Assembly: GCA_937873555.1 (NCBI GenBank)
Contig: CALMWN010000019.1
Span: 1-8,093, forward strand
DNA length: 8,093 bases
Reading direction: 5' to 3'
DNA from: an uncultured Clostridia bacterium
GTDB lineage: Bacteria > Bacillota > Clostridia > Acetivibrionales > CALMWN01
The position numbers and the translations under genes are program-made. The notes beneath the pieces are model-generated. The model saw nothing but the letters and a program-made list of their open reading frames with translations. It had not been told where the DNA came from and made no database searches. This document shows positions 1 through 7,099 of the stretch, one piece after another. Every line of letters starts with the position of its first letter. Within the stretch, counting starts at the first letter, position 1.

Positions 1-19
1 ATACCATATCTCACCTATG

Positions 20-48
20 TTTACTTTTTAAAACAAAAGAACTATAAT
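20..48 (+). promoter_or_regulatory. Candidate sigma-A promoter of the MATE gene
   Basis: A -35-like TTTACT at 20-25 and a perfect -10 TATAAT at 43-48 are separated by exactly 17 bases. This predicts a transcription start near 55 and a leader of about 105 bases before the MATE start codon. The -35 matches the consensus at four of six positions, and the region is AT-rich, so chance matches are possible. It is the best promoter-like pair I see upstream of the gene. Confidence 0.45.
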
Positions 49-68
49 AATTCCAGCTTCAAAAAATG

Positions 69-82
69 CTTATACGTATAAG
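69..82. promoter_or_regulatory. 14-bp perfect palindrome, candidate operator
   Basis: CTTATACGTATAAG is a perfect inverted repeat with no spacer. It lies about 15 bases downstream of the transcription start predicted from the 20-48 promoter. A weaker outer symmetry (ATGCTT before, AAGCAT after) extends it to about 67-91. Dimeric repressors such as MarR, TetR or GntR types commonly bind sites like this near drug-efflux genes. That is family knowledge; no regulator gene is present in the window, so the binding protein is unknown. Confidence 0.5.
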
Positions 83-160
83 TAAAGCATATATTCATAA
101 TGACTGATTTATTTCATGCAATATAGGGGTTTATTCTTTATAGAAAAGACTGGTGTTTAA

Positions 161-1555
161 ATGATTGAAGAAAATCAGATTTGTGTTTCTAAAAATGAAA
201 GCCTTCAAGCTGAGAAAGTATTGTCCAGAGCGGAACTACGAAAATCTATCCTGTCATTCACCTGGCCCTGCATTGCAGAACTGATGCTGGTTTCGATGAT
301 TTCCATCATAAACCTTGCGATGGTTGGGCATCTGGGAGCATATGCCATAACTTCAGTCGGATTGACCAACCAGCCTGTAATGGTTAGCGTTGCCGTTTTT
401 CAGGCTTTTAATGTCGGTGCTACTGCAATGGTTGCCAGGTTTGTCGGTGCAAAGGACTATGAGAACGCCAAAAAGGTTGTCATTCAAGCCTTGATAATAG
501 CTGTTATTTCAGGTTCTGTCCTGTGCATTCTGGGCTTTAGCTTCTCCAGGTGGATAGTGGTAACTATGGGAGCCCAGGATGATACCGTCGATTATGCCAG
601 CATGTATATGAAGTACATGTCTGTAGGCATAATATTCCAGGCAATTCCGACAGTAGTGACGTCCCTTTTGAGAGGTGCCGGGGATACCAGATCGCCAATG
701 CGCTACAATATTATTTCCAACATTGTAAATGTACTGGCAGGTTTTATAATGATTTATGGCCTATGGTTCATACCCGCAATGGGGATAGAGGGAGCAGCTA
801 TTGCTACAACCCTTGCAAAGTTCAGTGCGTGTGCTTTGTCCATATACACCATCATAACAAGCAGTCTGCCGGTAGCAGTATCCATCAGGGACAAATTCCG
901 GTTGGACTTTTTGATGTTAAAGCGCATAATGAATATAGGCCTGGCAGCAGCAGTCGAACAGCTCATATTAAGGACGGGGTTTGTTATTTTTACGATGGTT
1001 GTCGCAGAATTGGGCACTGTTTCATTTGCTGCATATCAGATAAGTGAAAGCATAACAGGACTTTCAATCAATTTCAGCCTGGCTCTGGGAATGGCGTCCA
1101 CCTCATTCATGGGGAGGAATCTTGGTGCAAAAAAGCCTGAAATGGCTGAAGCCTATTGTGACGAGCTCCGTAAGATTGCGCTTTCCGCATCGATGATCAT
1201 AAGTGCATGCTTCTTCTTCGGGGGATATTACATAACAAGGATTTTTACGACTGACATGGAAGTGATTTTACTTACAGCTCTTCTTATGAAGGTAATAGCC
1301 TTCATGGTTCCGTTCCAGAATTCGCAGCTGGTCCTGTCTGGCGGCCTTAGGGGTGCCGGTGATACTAAATGGCCGCTGTTTGCAGTGATATCGGGAATTG
1401 TTTTTGTAAGAGTGCCTTTGGCAATCATACTGATAAAATTCCTCCATTTCGGTGTATGGGCTGCAAGTCTGGCGGGAGTAATAGACCAGCTTGCACGCTC
1501 CATCGTTGTGTACTTCAGGTTCAGGGACGGAAAATGGAAGCTTGTGAAGGTGTAA
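161..1555 (+). CDS. MATE family efflux transporter
   Basis: This encodes a 464-residue polytopic membrane protein of the multidrug and toxic compound extrusion family, which exports cationic drugs or metabolites in exchange for Na+ or H+. The length is typical and about twelve hydrophobic segments can be traced from residue 30 to 455. The two-fold repeat of the family shows as paired loop motifs: LRGAGDTRSPM at 170-180 in the N-half and GLRGAGDTKWPL at 395-406 in the C-half. The N-terminal half also carries the typical AMVGHLGA (53-60) and GATAMVARFVGAK (86-98) stretches. A hydrophilic tail of about 25 residues precedes the first helix. The ATG at 161 lacks a clear Shine-Dalgarno sequence, so the start is less certain than the family call; a later in-frame TTG near codon 22 is an alternative. 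The gene stands alone, converging on the QueG-like gene. The substrate cannot be predicted. Confidence 0.93.
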   Translation: MIEENQICVSKNESLQAEKVLSRAELRKSILSFTWPCIAELMLVSMISIINLAMVGHLGAYAITSVGLTNQPVMVSVAVFQAFNVGATAMVARFVGAKDYENAKKVVIQALIIAVISGSVLCILGFSFSRWIVVTMGAQDDTVDYASMYMKYMSVGIIFQAIPTVVTSLLRGAGDTRSPMRYNIISNIVNVLAGFIMIYGLWFIPAMGIEGAAIATTLAKFSACALSIYTIITSSLPVAVSIRDKFRLDFLMLKRIMNIGLAAAVEQLILRTGFVIFTMVVAELGTVSFAAYQISESITGLSINFSLALGMASTSFMGRNLGAKKPEMAEAYCDELRKIALSASMIISACFFFGGYYITRIFTTDMEVILLTALLMKVIAFMVPFQNSQLVLSGGLRGAGDTKWPLFAVISGIVFVRVPLAIILIKFLHFGVWAASLAGVIDQLARSIVVYFRFRDGKWKLVKV

Positions 1556-1600
1556 AATGAGAAGATGCTTCGGGGCTACAGGATAAAGTTTGAGATGCAT

Positions 1601-1638
1601 AAAAAAACTGAAAGCCCTTGAACTGCTTTCAAGGGCTT
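1601..1638 (-). terminator. Rho-independent terminator of the QueG-like gene
   Basis: A perfect 11-bp stem (1612-1622 pairing with 1628-1638) encloses a 5-base loop. Read on the minus strand, a run of seven T (A at 1601-1607 on +) follows the stem after four bases, which makes it a good terminator for the minus-strand gene ending at 1667. On the plus strand no T-tract follows, so it would stop MATE transcripts less efficiently, though the hairpin lies in the convergent gap and may serve both. Confidence 0.85.
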
Positions 1639-1666
1639 GTGCATATCACGCAGATTTGTAATAAAA

Positions 1667-2593
1667 CTATACCTTCTTCCTGCTTTCCTCATCCTCGACT
1701 ATTTTTCTTAACCTGTTAGGCAGCAAGGAACGCTTGATGGGTATGGGGCAAACCCTGGAGCAGTCTCCGCGTACAGGCGATTCCGGTCTGTCATCCCTTC
1801 GTCTTCTGCATATCCTGGGGTCGGTTTTTGCCGGTGTATCTATAAATATCTGGTTTTTATCAACTACTTCCACAGAGCGGTAATCCTTTACATCAGGATC
1901 ATCACGCATGGTAATGCAATTTACTATGCAGGCCTTGATGCACAGGTTGCATTTGTCCCTCAGGCATATAGGCTCCGTAATCAGTGGATCACCTACAAGC
2001 TCAGCATCCGTCACAATTGAGTTGAAACGCTGTCTTGGGCCGAATTCCTTTGTAAGTACGATGTTGTTGTAGCCGAATTCCCCGAGGCCTGCTCTTGTGG
2101 CAGCATGCCTGTGTGAAAATGGGCCGTATGTGTAGCCGAATTTTGAGTGGCCTTCCCAGATTTCCTTATCCGTCATGCCTTCTACATTGGGATGAAGTCC
2201 TGTGGTCGGAAATGTCATCGCCTGATAACCTTTTGAGAGAAGGTACTGTCCTACAAGCTGACCGATGTGCTCCAGCATAACATCATGAACCACATGGCCC
2301 ATGCGGTTGTAAAACATCTCCATATACTGATATTTTACAACATCCGGTATCATTTCAGTTTCCTTGTCTATGAGAAAAGCAGGGGCATCTGTAACAGGAT
2401 TCAATACCGGCATTGCTATGGATATGACGGCTTTCGCCCCTGGGACAAAATCTCTGGGATCTGCACCTTTTGGAGCCTTTTCAAAGATATCGTACCGTTC
2501 TATGGGAGCGACACCAACCAATGCTGCCCCATATTGCTTTGCAACTTTCTTGACCTCCCGGGTAAGTTTTTTCATATCGTACTCTTTTGACAT
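1667..2593 (-). CDS. QueG-like 4Fe-4S protein (epoxyqueuosine reductase / reductive dehalogenase-like superfamily)
   Basis: This is a 308-residue soluble protein with no signal peptide or membrane segment. Residues 159-200 (FSHRHAATRAGLGEFGYNN, then LTKEFGPRQR and IVTDAEL) match the corrinoid-binding core shared by QueG and reductive dehalogenases. A ferredoxin-like cysteine region follows: C210, C215, C218, C222, C226, then C262, C278 and C282 with P283. True QueG uses cobalamin and two [4Fe-4S] clusters to reduce epoxyqueuosine in tRNA. This protein is shorter than many QueGs, and the proline normally following the fourth cysteine of the first motif is isoleucine (I223). I read it as a paralogue of unknown substrate rather than QueG itself. 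The ATG at 2593 is supported by AAGGGGG at 2601-2607, seven bases away. It lies 212 bases downstream of a co-directional MFS gene and ends in a strong terminator. Confidence 0.8.
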   Translation of the reverse strand: MSKEYDMKKLTREVKKVAKQYGAALVGVAPIERYDIFEKAPKGADPRDFVPGAKAVISIAMPVLNPVTDAPAFLIDKETEMIPDVVKYQYMEMFYNRMGHVVHDVMLEHIGQLVGQYLLSKGYQAMTFPTTGLHPNVEGMTDKEIWEGHSKFGYTYGPFSHRHAATRAGLGEFGYNNIVLTKEFGPRQRFNSIVTDAELVGDPLITEPICLRDKCNLCIKACIVNCITMRDDPDVKDYRSVEVVDKNQIFIDTPAKTDPRICRRRRDDRPESPVRGDCSRVCPIPIKRSLLPNRLRKIVEDEESRKKV

Positions 2594-2600
2594 TTCTATA

Positions 2601-2607
2601 CCCCCTT
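2601..2607 (-). promoter_or_regulatory. Ribosome binding site of the QueG-like gene
   Basis: Read on the minus strand this is AAGGGGG, seven bases before the ATG at 2593. It supports this start over the in-frame ATG six codons further in. Confidence 0.6.
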
Positions 2608-2618
2608 ATGTGTTTTGT

Positions 2619-2631
2619 ACCATAATATGGT
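2619..2631. promoter_or_regulatory. Palindrome with -10-like core before the QueG-like gene
   Basis: ACCATA-A-TATGGT is a 13-base inverted repeat with one central base. On the minus strand its core reads TATTAT (2622-2627), five of six matches to a -10 box, about 30 bases upstream of the start codon. I could not find a convincing -35 at 17-18 bases. It may be a promoter/operator giving the QueG-like gene its own control, or a chance palindrome in AT-rich DNA. Confidence 0.35.
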
Positions 2632-2805
2632 GAAAAATATATTTGAATAAAACAAATAAATCACAATATTGGCAGGTCGAATTTCAAAACAAGGCTGAAG
2701 CCAAGGGGTGTAAATGAATGAGAAGTATAACTGACAGAATGTAAGTTATGAAATTTATTATATTATACCAATTTAATCGATTAAATAGAAGCATTATTTT
2801 TGTAT

Positions 2806-4038
2806 TTATTCAATCCTTACTTTCCTTGCCATGAACAGGTTTATTAGTGCGATAACAGATGCTGCTATGAAGACGTATTTGTAACCCATGCTTGCCCAAA
2901 GCAGCCCACCGAAGAAAGGTATGGACATGGCTATGACATGGTCATAGCTTGTGCCTGCGGATAATGTCGGGGTGACATCATCAGGCTGAACGGCTATTTT
3001 TTTGACATAGGTTGATCTTGCCATTCCTACGGCGTTAAGGGAATTATCAATTATATAGCATGCGGATACAATGACAACAGCGATGCTTACAGGGAGAAAA
3101 TCCGCAGCAAATGCGTATCCGACACATATTACTATAAGGATCAAAGCCTCTGCAGTAAGAACAAACCTTTCACCCTTTATATCAATGGCTTTGCCTATGA
3201 TTGTCCTTGTCAGAATCCCGACCACGGAAATCACCACTCCGAGAATTGCAAACAGCGGCGGGTCAAGATGATATACCTGGATAAGCACCCACGGGGCAAA
3301 GGTCATGAATATCTGCTTTCTGGCACCATTGACCACACTCATGGCATAATAGAGGATATATTTCTTTCTGAACACGAACTTTGCCTTTTTAACCTCCGGC
3401 TTTTTTGGATTCATGAACCCGAGAACAAAAGCGGCGATTACATAAAAAACCGCAGCAATCACAAAGGCTATCTGATATGTGAAATTCAAGTGCTTGAAGC
3501 CGAGCCATACTATACCATAGCCGATGATTGTGGCCGCAAGGTTGTATGCATTGAACCTCCCGAGGCGGGCCCCGAAGCTCTCCTTTTTTGAAAGGCTCAT
3601 CCCTATACCGGGGTTCAACGGTATGACTATATGGGTACCAAGGCTTAAGATCATCATCCATATGAGCATGGTTGCGTATGTAGGAGAGAACATGCCAAGC
3701 CCCAGCATTCCCAGAGCCGCTAAAAGCATCCCGATCGATGCCATCCTTATATCACCAAGGAAAGAGAAAACTCCAAGGACTACCATGATAAAAACACCGG
3801 GCATTTCACGCGGGAATTCCACGGCTCCTCTGGCATCAGCCGACAGATGGTAAATATCGCTTAAGAAGTTGTTGAATATGGGTGAATTGATACCATTGGC
3901 AATTCCGCTGAATATACCGAATATGAGGAACAGTGTGAAATCCCTGTCGGTATGGAAACTATGCCACAAAGCCAGGATATCGAATTTTTTTGTTGCAGCT
4001 TCTGGTTTCTCAATATTTGCAATTTTTTTCAGTTCCAT
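2806..4038 (-). CDS. Major facilitator superfamily (MFS) transporter
   Basis: A 410-residue membrane protein with about twelve hydrophobic segments and a cytoplasmic N-terminal tail of some 33 residues. MFS motif-A-like loops appear in both halves: GDIRMASIG at 95-103 between helices 2 and 3, and GKAIDIKGER at 282-291 between helices 8 and 9. The central loop (209-226) is lysine-rich, as expected for a cytoplasmic linker. Conserved-looking polar and charged residues in the C-half (D331, R341, and SYDH at 364-367) probably line the substrate path. I chose ATG 4038 rather than the upstream in-frame ATG at 4098, because the best promoter (4075-4103) would place that codon inside its -35 element. 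Near the start are AAGGAG (4052-4057, 13 bases away) and GGGGG (4045-4049, six bases away). Substrate unknown; it may be co-transcribed with the QueG-like gene downstream. Confidence 0.85.
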   Translation of the reverse strand: MELKKIANIEKPEAATKKFDILALWHSFHTDRDFTLFLIFGIFSGIANGINSPIFNNFLSDIYHLSADARGAVEFPREMPGVFIMVVLGVFSFLGDIRMASIGMLLAALGMLGLGMFSPTYATMLIWMMILSLGTHIVIPLNPGIGMSLSKKESFGARLGRFNAYNLAATIIGYGIVWLGFKHLNFTYQIAFVIAAVFYVIAAFVLGFMNPKKPEVKKAKFVFRKKYILYYAMSVVNGARKQIFMTFAPWVLIQVYHLDPPLFAILGVVISVVGILTRTIIGKAIDIKGERFVLTAEALILIVICVGYAFAADFLPVSIAVVIVSACYIIDNSLNAVGMARSTYVKKIAVQPDDVTPTLSAGTSYDHVIAMSIPFFGGLLWASMGYKYVFIAASVIALINLFMARKVRIE

Positions 4039-4074
4039 AAATTTCCCCCATCTCCTTATATGACCAATAAAAAA

Positions 4075-4103
4075 AGTATACAATAAAGGGCTGGACAAAT
4101 CAA
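4075..4103 (-). promoter_or_regulatory. Sigma-A promoter of the minus-strand MFS gene
   Basis: On the minus strand, TTGATT (+ strand 4098-4103) and TATACT (4075-4080) are separated by exactly 17 bases. This gives a predicted start near 4068 and a leader of about 30 bases before ATG 4038. It is one of the two clearest promoters in the window, and it rules against the longer reading frame that would begin at 4098. Confidence 0.65.
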
Positions 4104-4108
4104 TTTGT
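4095..4108. promoter_or_regulatory. Palindrome overlapping the MFS promoter -35
   Basis: ACAAAT-CA-ATTTGT is a perfect 6-bp inverted repeat with a 2-base spacer. It covers the -35 element of the minus-strand MFS promoter. The position suits a repressor operator. It is AT-rich and short, so chance is possible. A second small palindrome (AAAGAT-AAAC-ATCTTT, 4125-4140) and TTTCGAAA (4142-4149) lie further into the divergent intergenic region. Confidence 0.35.
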
Positions 4109-4275
4109 GAATTTTTAATTCAAAAAAGATAAACATCTTTCTTTCGAAATATGTTATATTTATTATTGGAACTGCAACATGTGAAGAGAAATTTGAGATG
4201 GTATATGATTTATGCCTGATATTGCCGGTTCCATATACAGGCATGCAGGATGTCCGAATTGACAATAATTAATAC

Positions 4276-4282
4276 AAGGAGG
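4276..4282 (+). promoter_or_regulatory. Strong Shine-Dalgarno of the oxidoreductase gene
   Basis: AAGGAGG is a full match to the anti-Shine-Dalgarno, seven bases before ATG 4290. It fixes the start of the Gfo/Idh/MocA gene and predicts efficient translation. I found no convincing -35/-10 pair for this gene; TTGACA at 4259-4264 lies too close to the start to serve it. Confidence 0.8.
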
Positions 4283-4289
4283 AATACAT

Positions 4290-5363
4290 ATGCAAAACGC
4301 AGATGGAATGCATTATGCACCTAAAGGAAAAGCCAACGTGGTTTGTAAACCCGGAGAGTTTAATTTTGCAGCGGTTGCACTTGATCATGGACACATAAAC
4401 GGGATGTGCAACGGCCTGATTGAAGCCGGAGCTACATTGAAGTGGGTTTACGACCCCGATCCCAAAAAAGTGGAGAGCTTCATTAAAGCTTATCCGGGAG
4501 TAAAAGCAGCATCTTGTGAGGATGAAGTACTAAATGACGCTTCAATAAATCTGGTCGCAGGGGCGGCAGTCCCGGCGGACCGCTGTGCTCTGGGACTTAG
4601 AGTAATGGATCATGGCAAGGATTATTTTACGGATAAGGCTCCATTGACTTCTCTTGAGCAGCTGGAGCAGGCAAAAGCCAAAGTGAAAAAGACCGGCAAA
4701 AAATATGCCGTATACTATAGTGAGCGCCTGCATGTCGAATGTGCGGTGCTTGCCGGTCAGCTTGTCAAGGACGGCGCAATAGGCAGGGTCATCCAGGTAA
4801 TAGGGACGGGACCTCACAGGCTGAATGCCCCGAGCAGGCCGCAGTGGTTTTATGAAAAGGCAAGGTATGGAGGTATCCTTTGTGACATAGGAAGCCATCA
4901 GATTGAGCAATACCTGTATTTTGCAGACGTAAAGGATGCGACTGTGGTAAGAAGCCAGGTGGCGAATTTCGGCCACAAGGAGTACCCGGAGCTGGAAGAC
5001 TTCGGCGAAGCAATGCTGGTTGGAGATAACGGTGCTACCAATTACTTCAGGGTTGACTGGTTCACTCCTGACGGTTTGAGAACCTGGGGAGACGGAAGGA
5101 CTATAATTTTGGGAACAAAGGGTTATATAGAATTGAGAAAGTATATAGATGTGGCAAGAGATTCAGGAAAAGACCAGCTGTTCCTTGTAAACGGCAGTGA
5201 AGAAAAGAACTTTTCCGTCAACGGTCAGGTTGGTTTTCCTTACTTCGGAAGCTTGATACTGGATTGTCTGAACAGGACGGAAAACGCAATGACTCAGGAG
5301 CATGCCTTCAAAGCCGCCGAGTTATGCCTGAAAGCCCAGAAACAGGCTGTAGTTGTAGAATAA
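4290..5363 (+). CDS. Gfo/Idh/MocA family NAD(P)-dependent oxidoreductase
   Basis: A 357-residue cytosolic protein. After about 24 N-terminal residues comes a Rossmann-type nucleotide-binding domain (roughly 25-145), but the usual glycine-rich loop is replaced by ALDHGHINGMC (30-40), a variant found in a Gfo/Idh/MocA subgroup. The family's catalytic EKP motif appears as DKAP (115-118), with K116 as the expected catalytic lysine. The C-terminal substrate domain carries GGILCDIGSHQIEQ (194-207), matching the family GGxxxDxGxH motif, with D199 and H203 as likely catalytic or binding residues. Family members oxidise, reduce or rearrange sugars, inositols and related polyols using NAD(P). The start has a near-perfect ribosome binding site. 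It is followed after 56 bases by an MFS permease, suggesting uptake and oxidation of one substrate. The exact substrate cannot be told from sequence. Confidence 0.9.
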   Translation: MQNADGMHYAPKGKANVVCKPGEFNFAAVALDHGHINGMCNGLIEAGATLKWVYDPDPKKVESFIKAYPGVKAASCEDEVLNDASINLVAGAAVPADRCALGLRVMDHGKDYFTDKAPLTSLEQLEQAKAKVKKTGKKYAVYYSERLHVECAVLAGQLVKDGAIGRVIQVIGTGPHRLNAPSRPQWFYEKARYGGILCDIGSHQIEQYLYFADVKDATVVRSQVANFGHKEYPELEDFGEAMLVGDNGATNYFRVDWFTPDGLRTWGDGRTIILGTKGYIELRKYIDVARDSGKDQLFLVNGSEEKNFSVNGQVGFPYFGSLILDCLNRTENAMTQEHAFKAAELCLKAQKQAVVVE

Positions 5364-5419
5364 TGCTTATTTGCAGCACTTTATTTATATAATCATCTGA
5401 CTATGAGGACTGGATTACT

Positions 5420-6589
5420 TTGAATAATAATAGAACGGTTTTAATGATATCTGTTTATTACTCCCTGATTTTCATGGCAGGAGGAGGATTTATTTCCTAT
5501 ATCAGCCTTTATTATTCCTTCATAAATCTGGATAATTCCCAGATAGGGCTGATAAGTGCGGTAATGGCATGCACAGCCCTGGTCGCGCAGCCTTTATTGG
5601 GAACCATCAGTGACAAATCTGAAAAGAAGAATGGTGTATTGAAAACCATTCTTCTTTTGTCAGCGCTGACTACCTGGTTGATTCCCCTTGCCGGGAAAGC
5701 ATTATGGAGTATAATAGCTGCGAATATCGCATTCAGCTTTTTTCACAATGCCATAAATCCCATGAGTGATACCATAACACTGGAACTTGCCGGCAAATAC
5801 AGCTTCAAGTTTTCAAGGGTGAGGCTTGCAGGTTCTTTGGGATATGCCATAATGGCTGCTGTCGCGGGATGGATTTTCTCATATAACATATGGTACATTT
5901 TTCCGGTATTTTTTACATTGAGAATACTGGCATATGTAATTTCGTTTTTCATACCTGCTGTCAGGGGTTATAAATACAGTGAAAACCAGGCGGGTTTTTT
6001 AGAATTGTTCAAGGACAAAAAACTTGTTCTGTTTTATTCTTACGCTTTCATACTTTCCAGCACCTTCGGCTTTTTTAGTTCGTTTCACGCCATATACAGC
6101 AAAGAGGTGGGTATAAGCACAGCTCTTCTTGGTATAGGAATAATGGTCGGTTCATTCAGCCAATTTCCCTTTATGCTTGTATTTGACAGGGTGTATAAAA
6201 AATTCGGCATAGCAAATATCCTTGTATTTTGCGGTCTCGCATACGGTATCAGGTGGTTTTTGTATGCCACATCATTAAATTCGGCGACCATTGTGCCTTT
6301 GTGGGCGCTGCATGGTCTGAATTATATGGTTTTATACCTCTGTCTGACTGAGTATGTGGGCTTTAGTGTCCCCAAGGAGCTTCGCACCAGAGGGCAGATG
6401 ATGAATGCTATTGTTCTAATGGGCTTAAGCTCGGTGGCAGGAGGCTACCTTGGCGGAATCATCTCGGCAGTGACGGGATTAAGGTTGATTTTTGAGGCTT
6501 GTGCCGTAATTTGCTTTTTGGCCTTAATTGTATTTTTTATCATTACAAGGTTTTACAAGGACTTCCGGGCAGATGCCATAAAGGGATGA
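5420..6589 (+). CDS. MFS permease, LacY/PPP-like (MFS_1_like) type
   Basis: A 389-residue membrane protein with about twelve hydrophobic segments, beginning almost at the N-terminus. Family signs are PLLGTISDK (58-66) in the helix 2-3 loop, NPMSDTIT (113-120) and RVRLAGSLGYA (133-143) in the N-half, FDRVYKKFG (255-263) in the helix 8-9 loop, and VPKELRTRGQMMNA (317-330) near helix 11. This pattern is characteristic of the LacY-related/PPP group of proton symporters for sugars, nucleosides or aromatic acids. The start is TTG at 5420: the frame is closed upstream by a stop at 5390 with no ATG between, and GAGG lies at 5405-5408. The next in-frame ATG (codon 9, 5444) is an alternative but would begin inside the first helix. 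It probably shares a transcript with the oxidoreductase upstream. No clear terminator follows. Confidence 0.85.
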   Translation: MNNNRTVLMISVYYSLIFMAGGGFISYISLYYSFINLDNSQIGLISAVMACTALVAQPLLGTISDKSEKKNGVLKTILLLSALTTWLIPLAGKALWSIIAANIAFSFFHNAINPMSDTITLELAGKYSFKFSRVRLAGSLGYAIMAAVAGWIFSYNIWYIFPVFFTLRILAYVISFFIPAVRGYKYSENQAGFLELFKDKKLVLFYSYAFILSSTFGFFSSFHAIYSKEVGISTALLGIGIMVGSFSQFPFMLVFDRVYKKFGIANILVFCGLAYGIRWFLYATSLNSATIVPLWALHGLNYMVLYLCLTEYVGFSVPKELRTRGQMMNAIVLMGLSSVAGGYLGGIISAVTGLRLIFEACAVICFLALIVFFIITRFYKDFRADAIKG

Positions 6590-6651
6590 TATACATAGTG
6601 CTTTTTAGCATAACAAATTTCTATTTTAGTCCTTTTAAATTTTGAGGCTTG

Positions 6652-6660
6652 TGATATAAT
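6652..6660 (+). promoter_or_regulatory. Extended -10 promoter of the small coiled-coil gene
   Basis: TGATATAAT combines a TG dinucleotide, one spacer base and a perfect TATAAT (6655-6660), the extended -10 form that can work with a weak -35. Only a poor TTTTAA-like -35 is visible upstream. The predicted start is near 6667, giving a leader of about 50 bases to ATG 6718. Confidence 0.6.
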
Positions 6661-6717
6661 AATGACACTTGGGAATAAAATGGAATGAACGGAACTTGCC
6701 ACAGAGGGGTTAATACT

Positions 6718-7005
6718 ATGGAAGATAAGACCTTTGAGCTTTTAAGCAGGATGTATGGTGAATTTTCTGAATTTAGGGAAGGCACAGAAGAATTCCAGAA
6801 AAATATAACTCAAAAGGTACAGGAAAACAGCAACCACATAATAAGGCTTGAAAATGAACTTAAAGGAGATATTAAGGCTTTATATGACGGATATAAACAG
6901 ACATATGAAAAGTTGAACGTATTGGAAAACAAGGTCGATGATATTTCTGCCAAGATTGAAAAACAGGAAGTGGAGATTAAAGTAATTAAAGGCGGTAAAG
7001 TGTAA
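6718..7005 (+). CDS. Small coiled-coil protein of unknown function (95 aa)
   Basis: A highly charged 95-residue protein with no cysteine, tryptophan, signal peptide or membrane segment. Residues 20-90 show hydrophobic positions with heptad-like spacing (I30, V34, I41, L44, L48, I52, L55 and on to L66, L69, V73, I76, I80), which predicts a long coiled coil, broken around 55-62 by YDGYK. The N-terminus (FELLSRMYGEF) looks amphipathic. I chose ATG 6718 because AGAGGGG (6703-6709) lies eight bases ahead; an in-frame ATG at 6685 has no such site. Similar short coiled-coil proteins of unknown role are common in Firmicutes. Its own promoter and terminator make it a single-gene unit, so neighbours do not reveal its job. 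Confidence 0.75.
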   Translation: MEDKTFELLSRMYGEFSEFREGTEEFQKNITQKVQENSNHIIRLENELKGDIKALYDGYKQTYEKLNVLENKVDDISAKIEKQEVEIKVIKGGKV

Positions 7006-7068
7006 ACGGGCTATGCAATAAAATAGCAGAGAACTTTGAAGTAATGGGAGATTTTAGATATACATTTT

Positions 7069-7099
7069 AAAAACCTTAAACATAGGTTTTTTTATTTTT
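7069..7099 (+). terminator. Rho-independent terminator of the coiled-coil gene
   Basis: An 8-bp stem (AAAAACCT 7069-7076, AGGTTTTT 7084-7091) with a 7-base loop runs into a T-rich tract to 7099. It lies 64 bases after the stop codon. The A-rich left arm suggests it may also work on the minus strand. Confidence 0.75.

Noticed and set aside
4039..4098. Longer N-terminus for the minus-strand MFS protein starting at 4098
   Set aside because: The codon lies inside the best promoter (-35 at 4098-4103), and the extra 20 residues precede a normal-looking hydrophilic N-terminus beginning MELKK.
4212..4244. ATGCCTG/CAGGCAT inverted repeat in the leader of the oxidoreductase gene, considered as a riboswitch or attenuator
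   Set aside because: The stem is only 7 bp with a 19-base loop and no T-tract, and no known riboswitch core is recognisable.
4259..4264. TTGACA as the -35 of the oxidoreductase promoter
   Set aside because: The -10 would fall at 4282-4287, overlapping the ribosome binding site region, and no -10-like sequence is there.
6685..6717. Upstream ATG for the coiled-coil protein
   Set aside because: It has no ribosome binding site, while ATG 6718 has AGAGGGG at a good distance.
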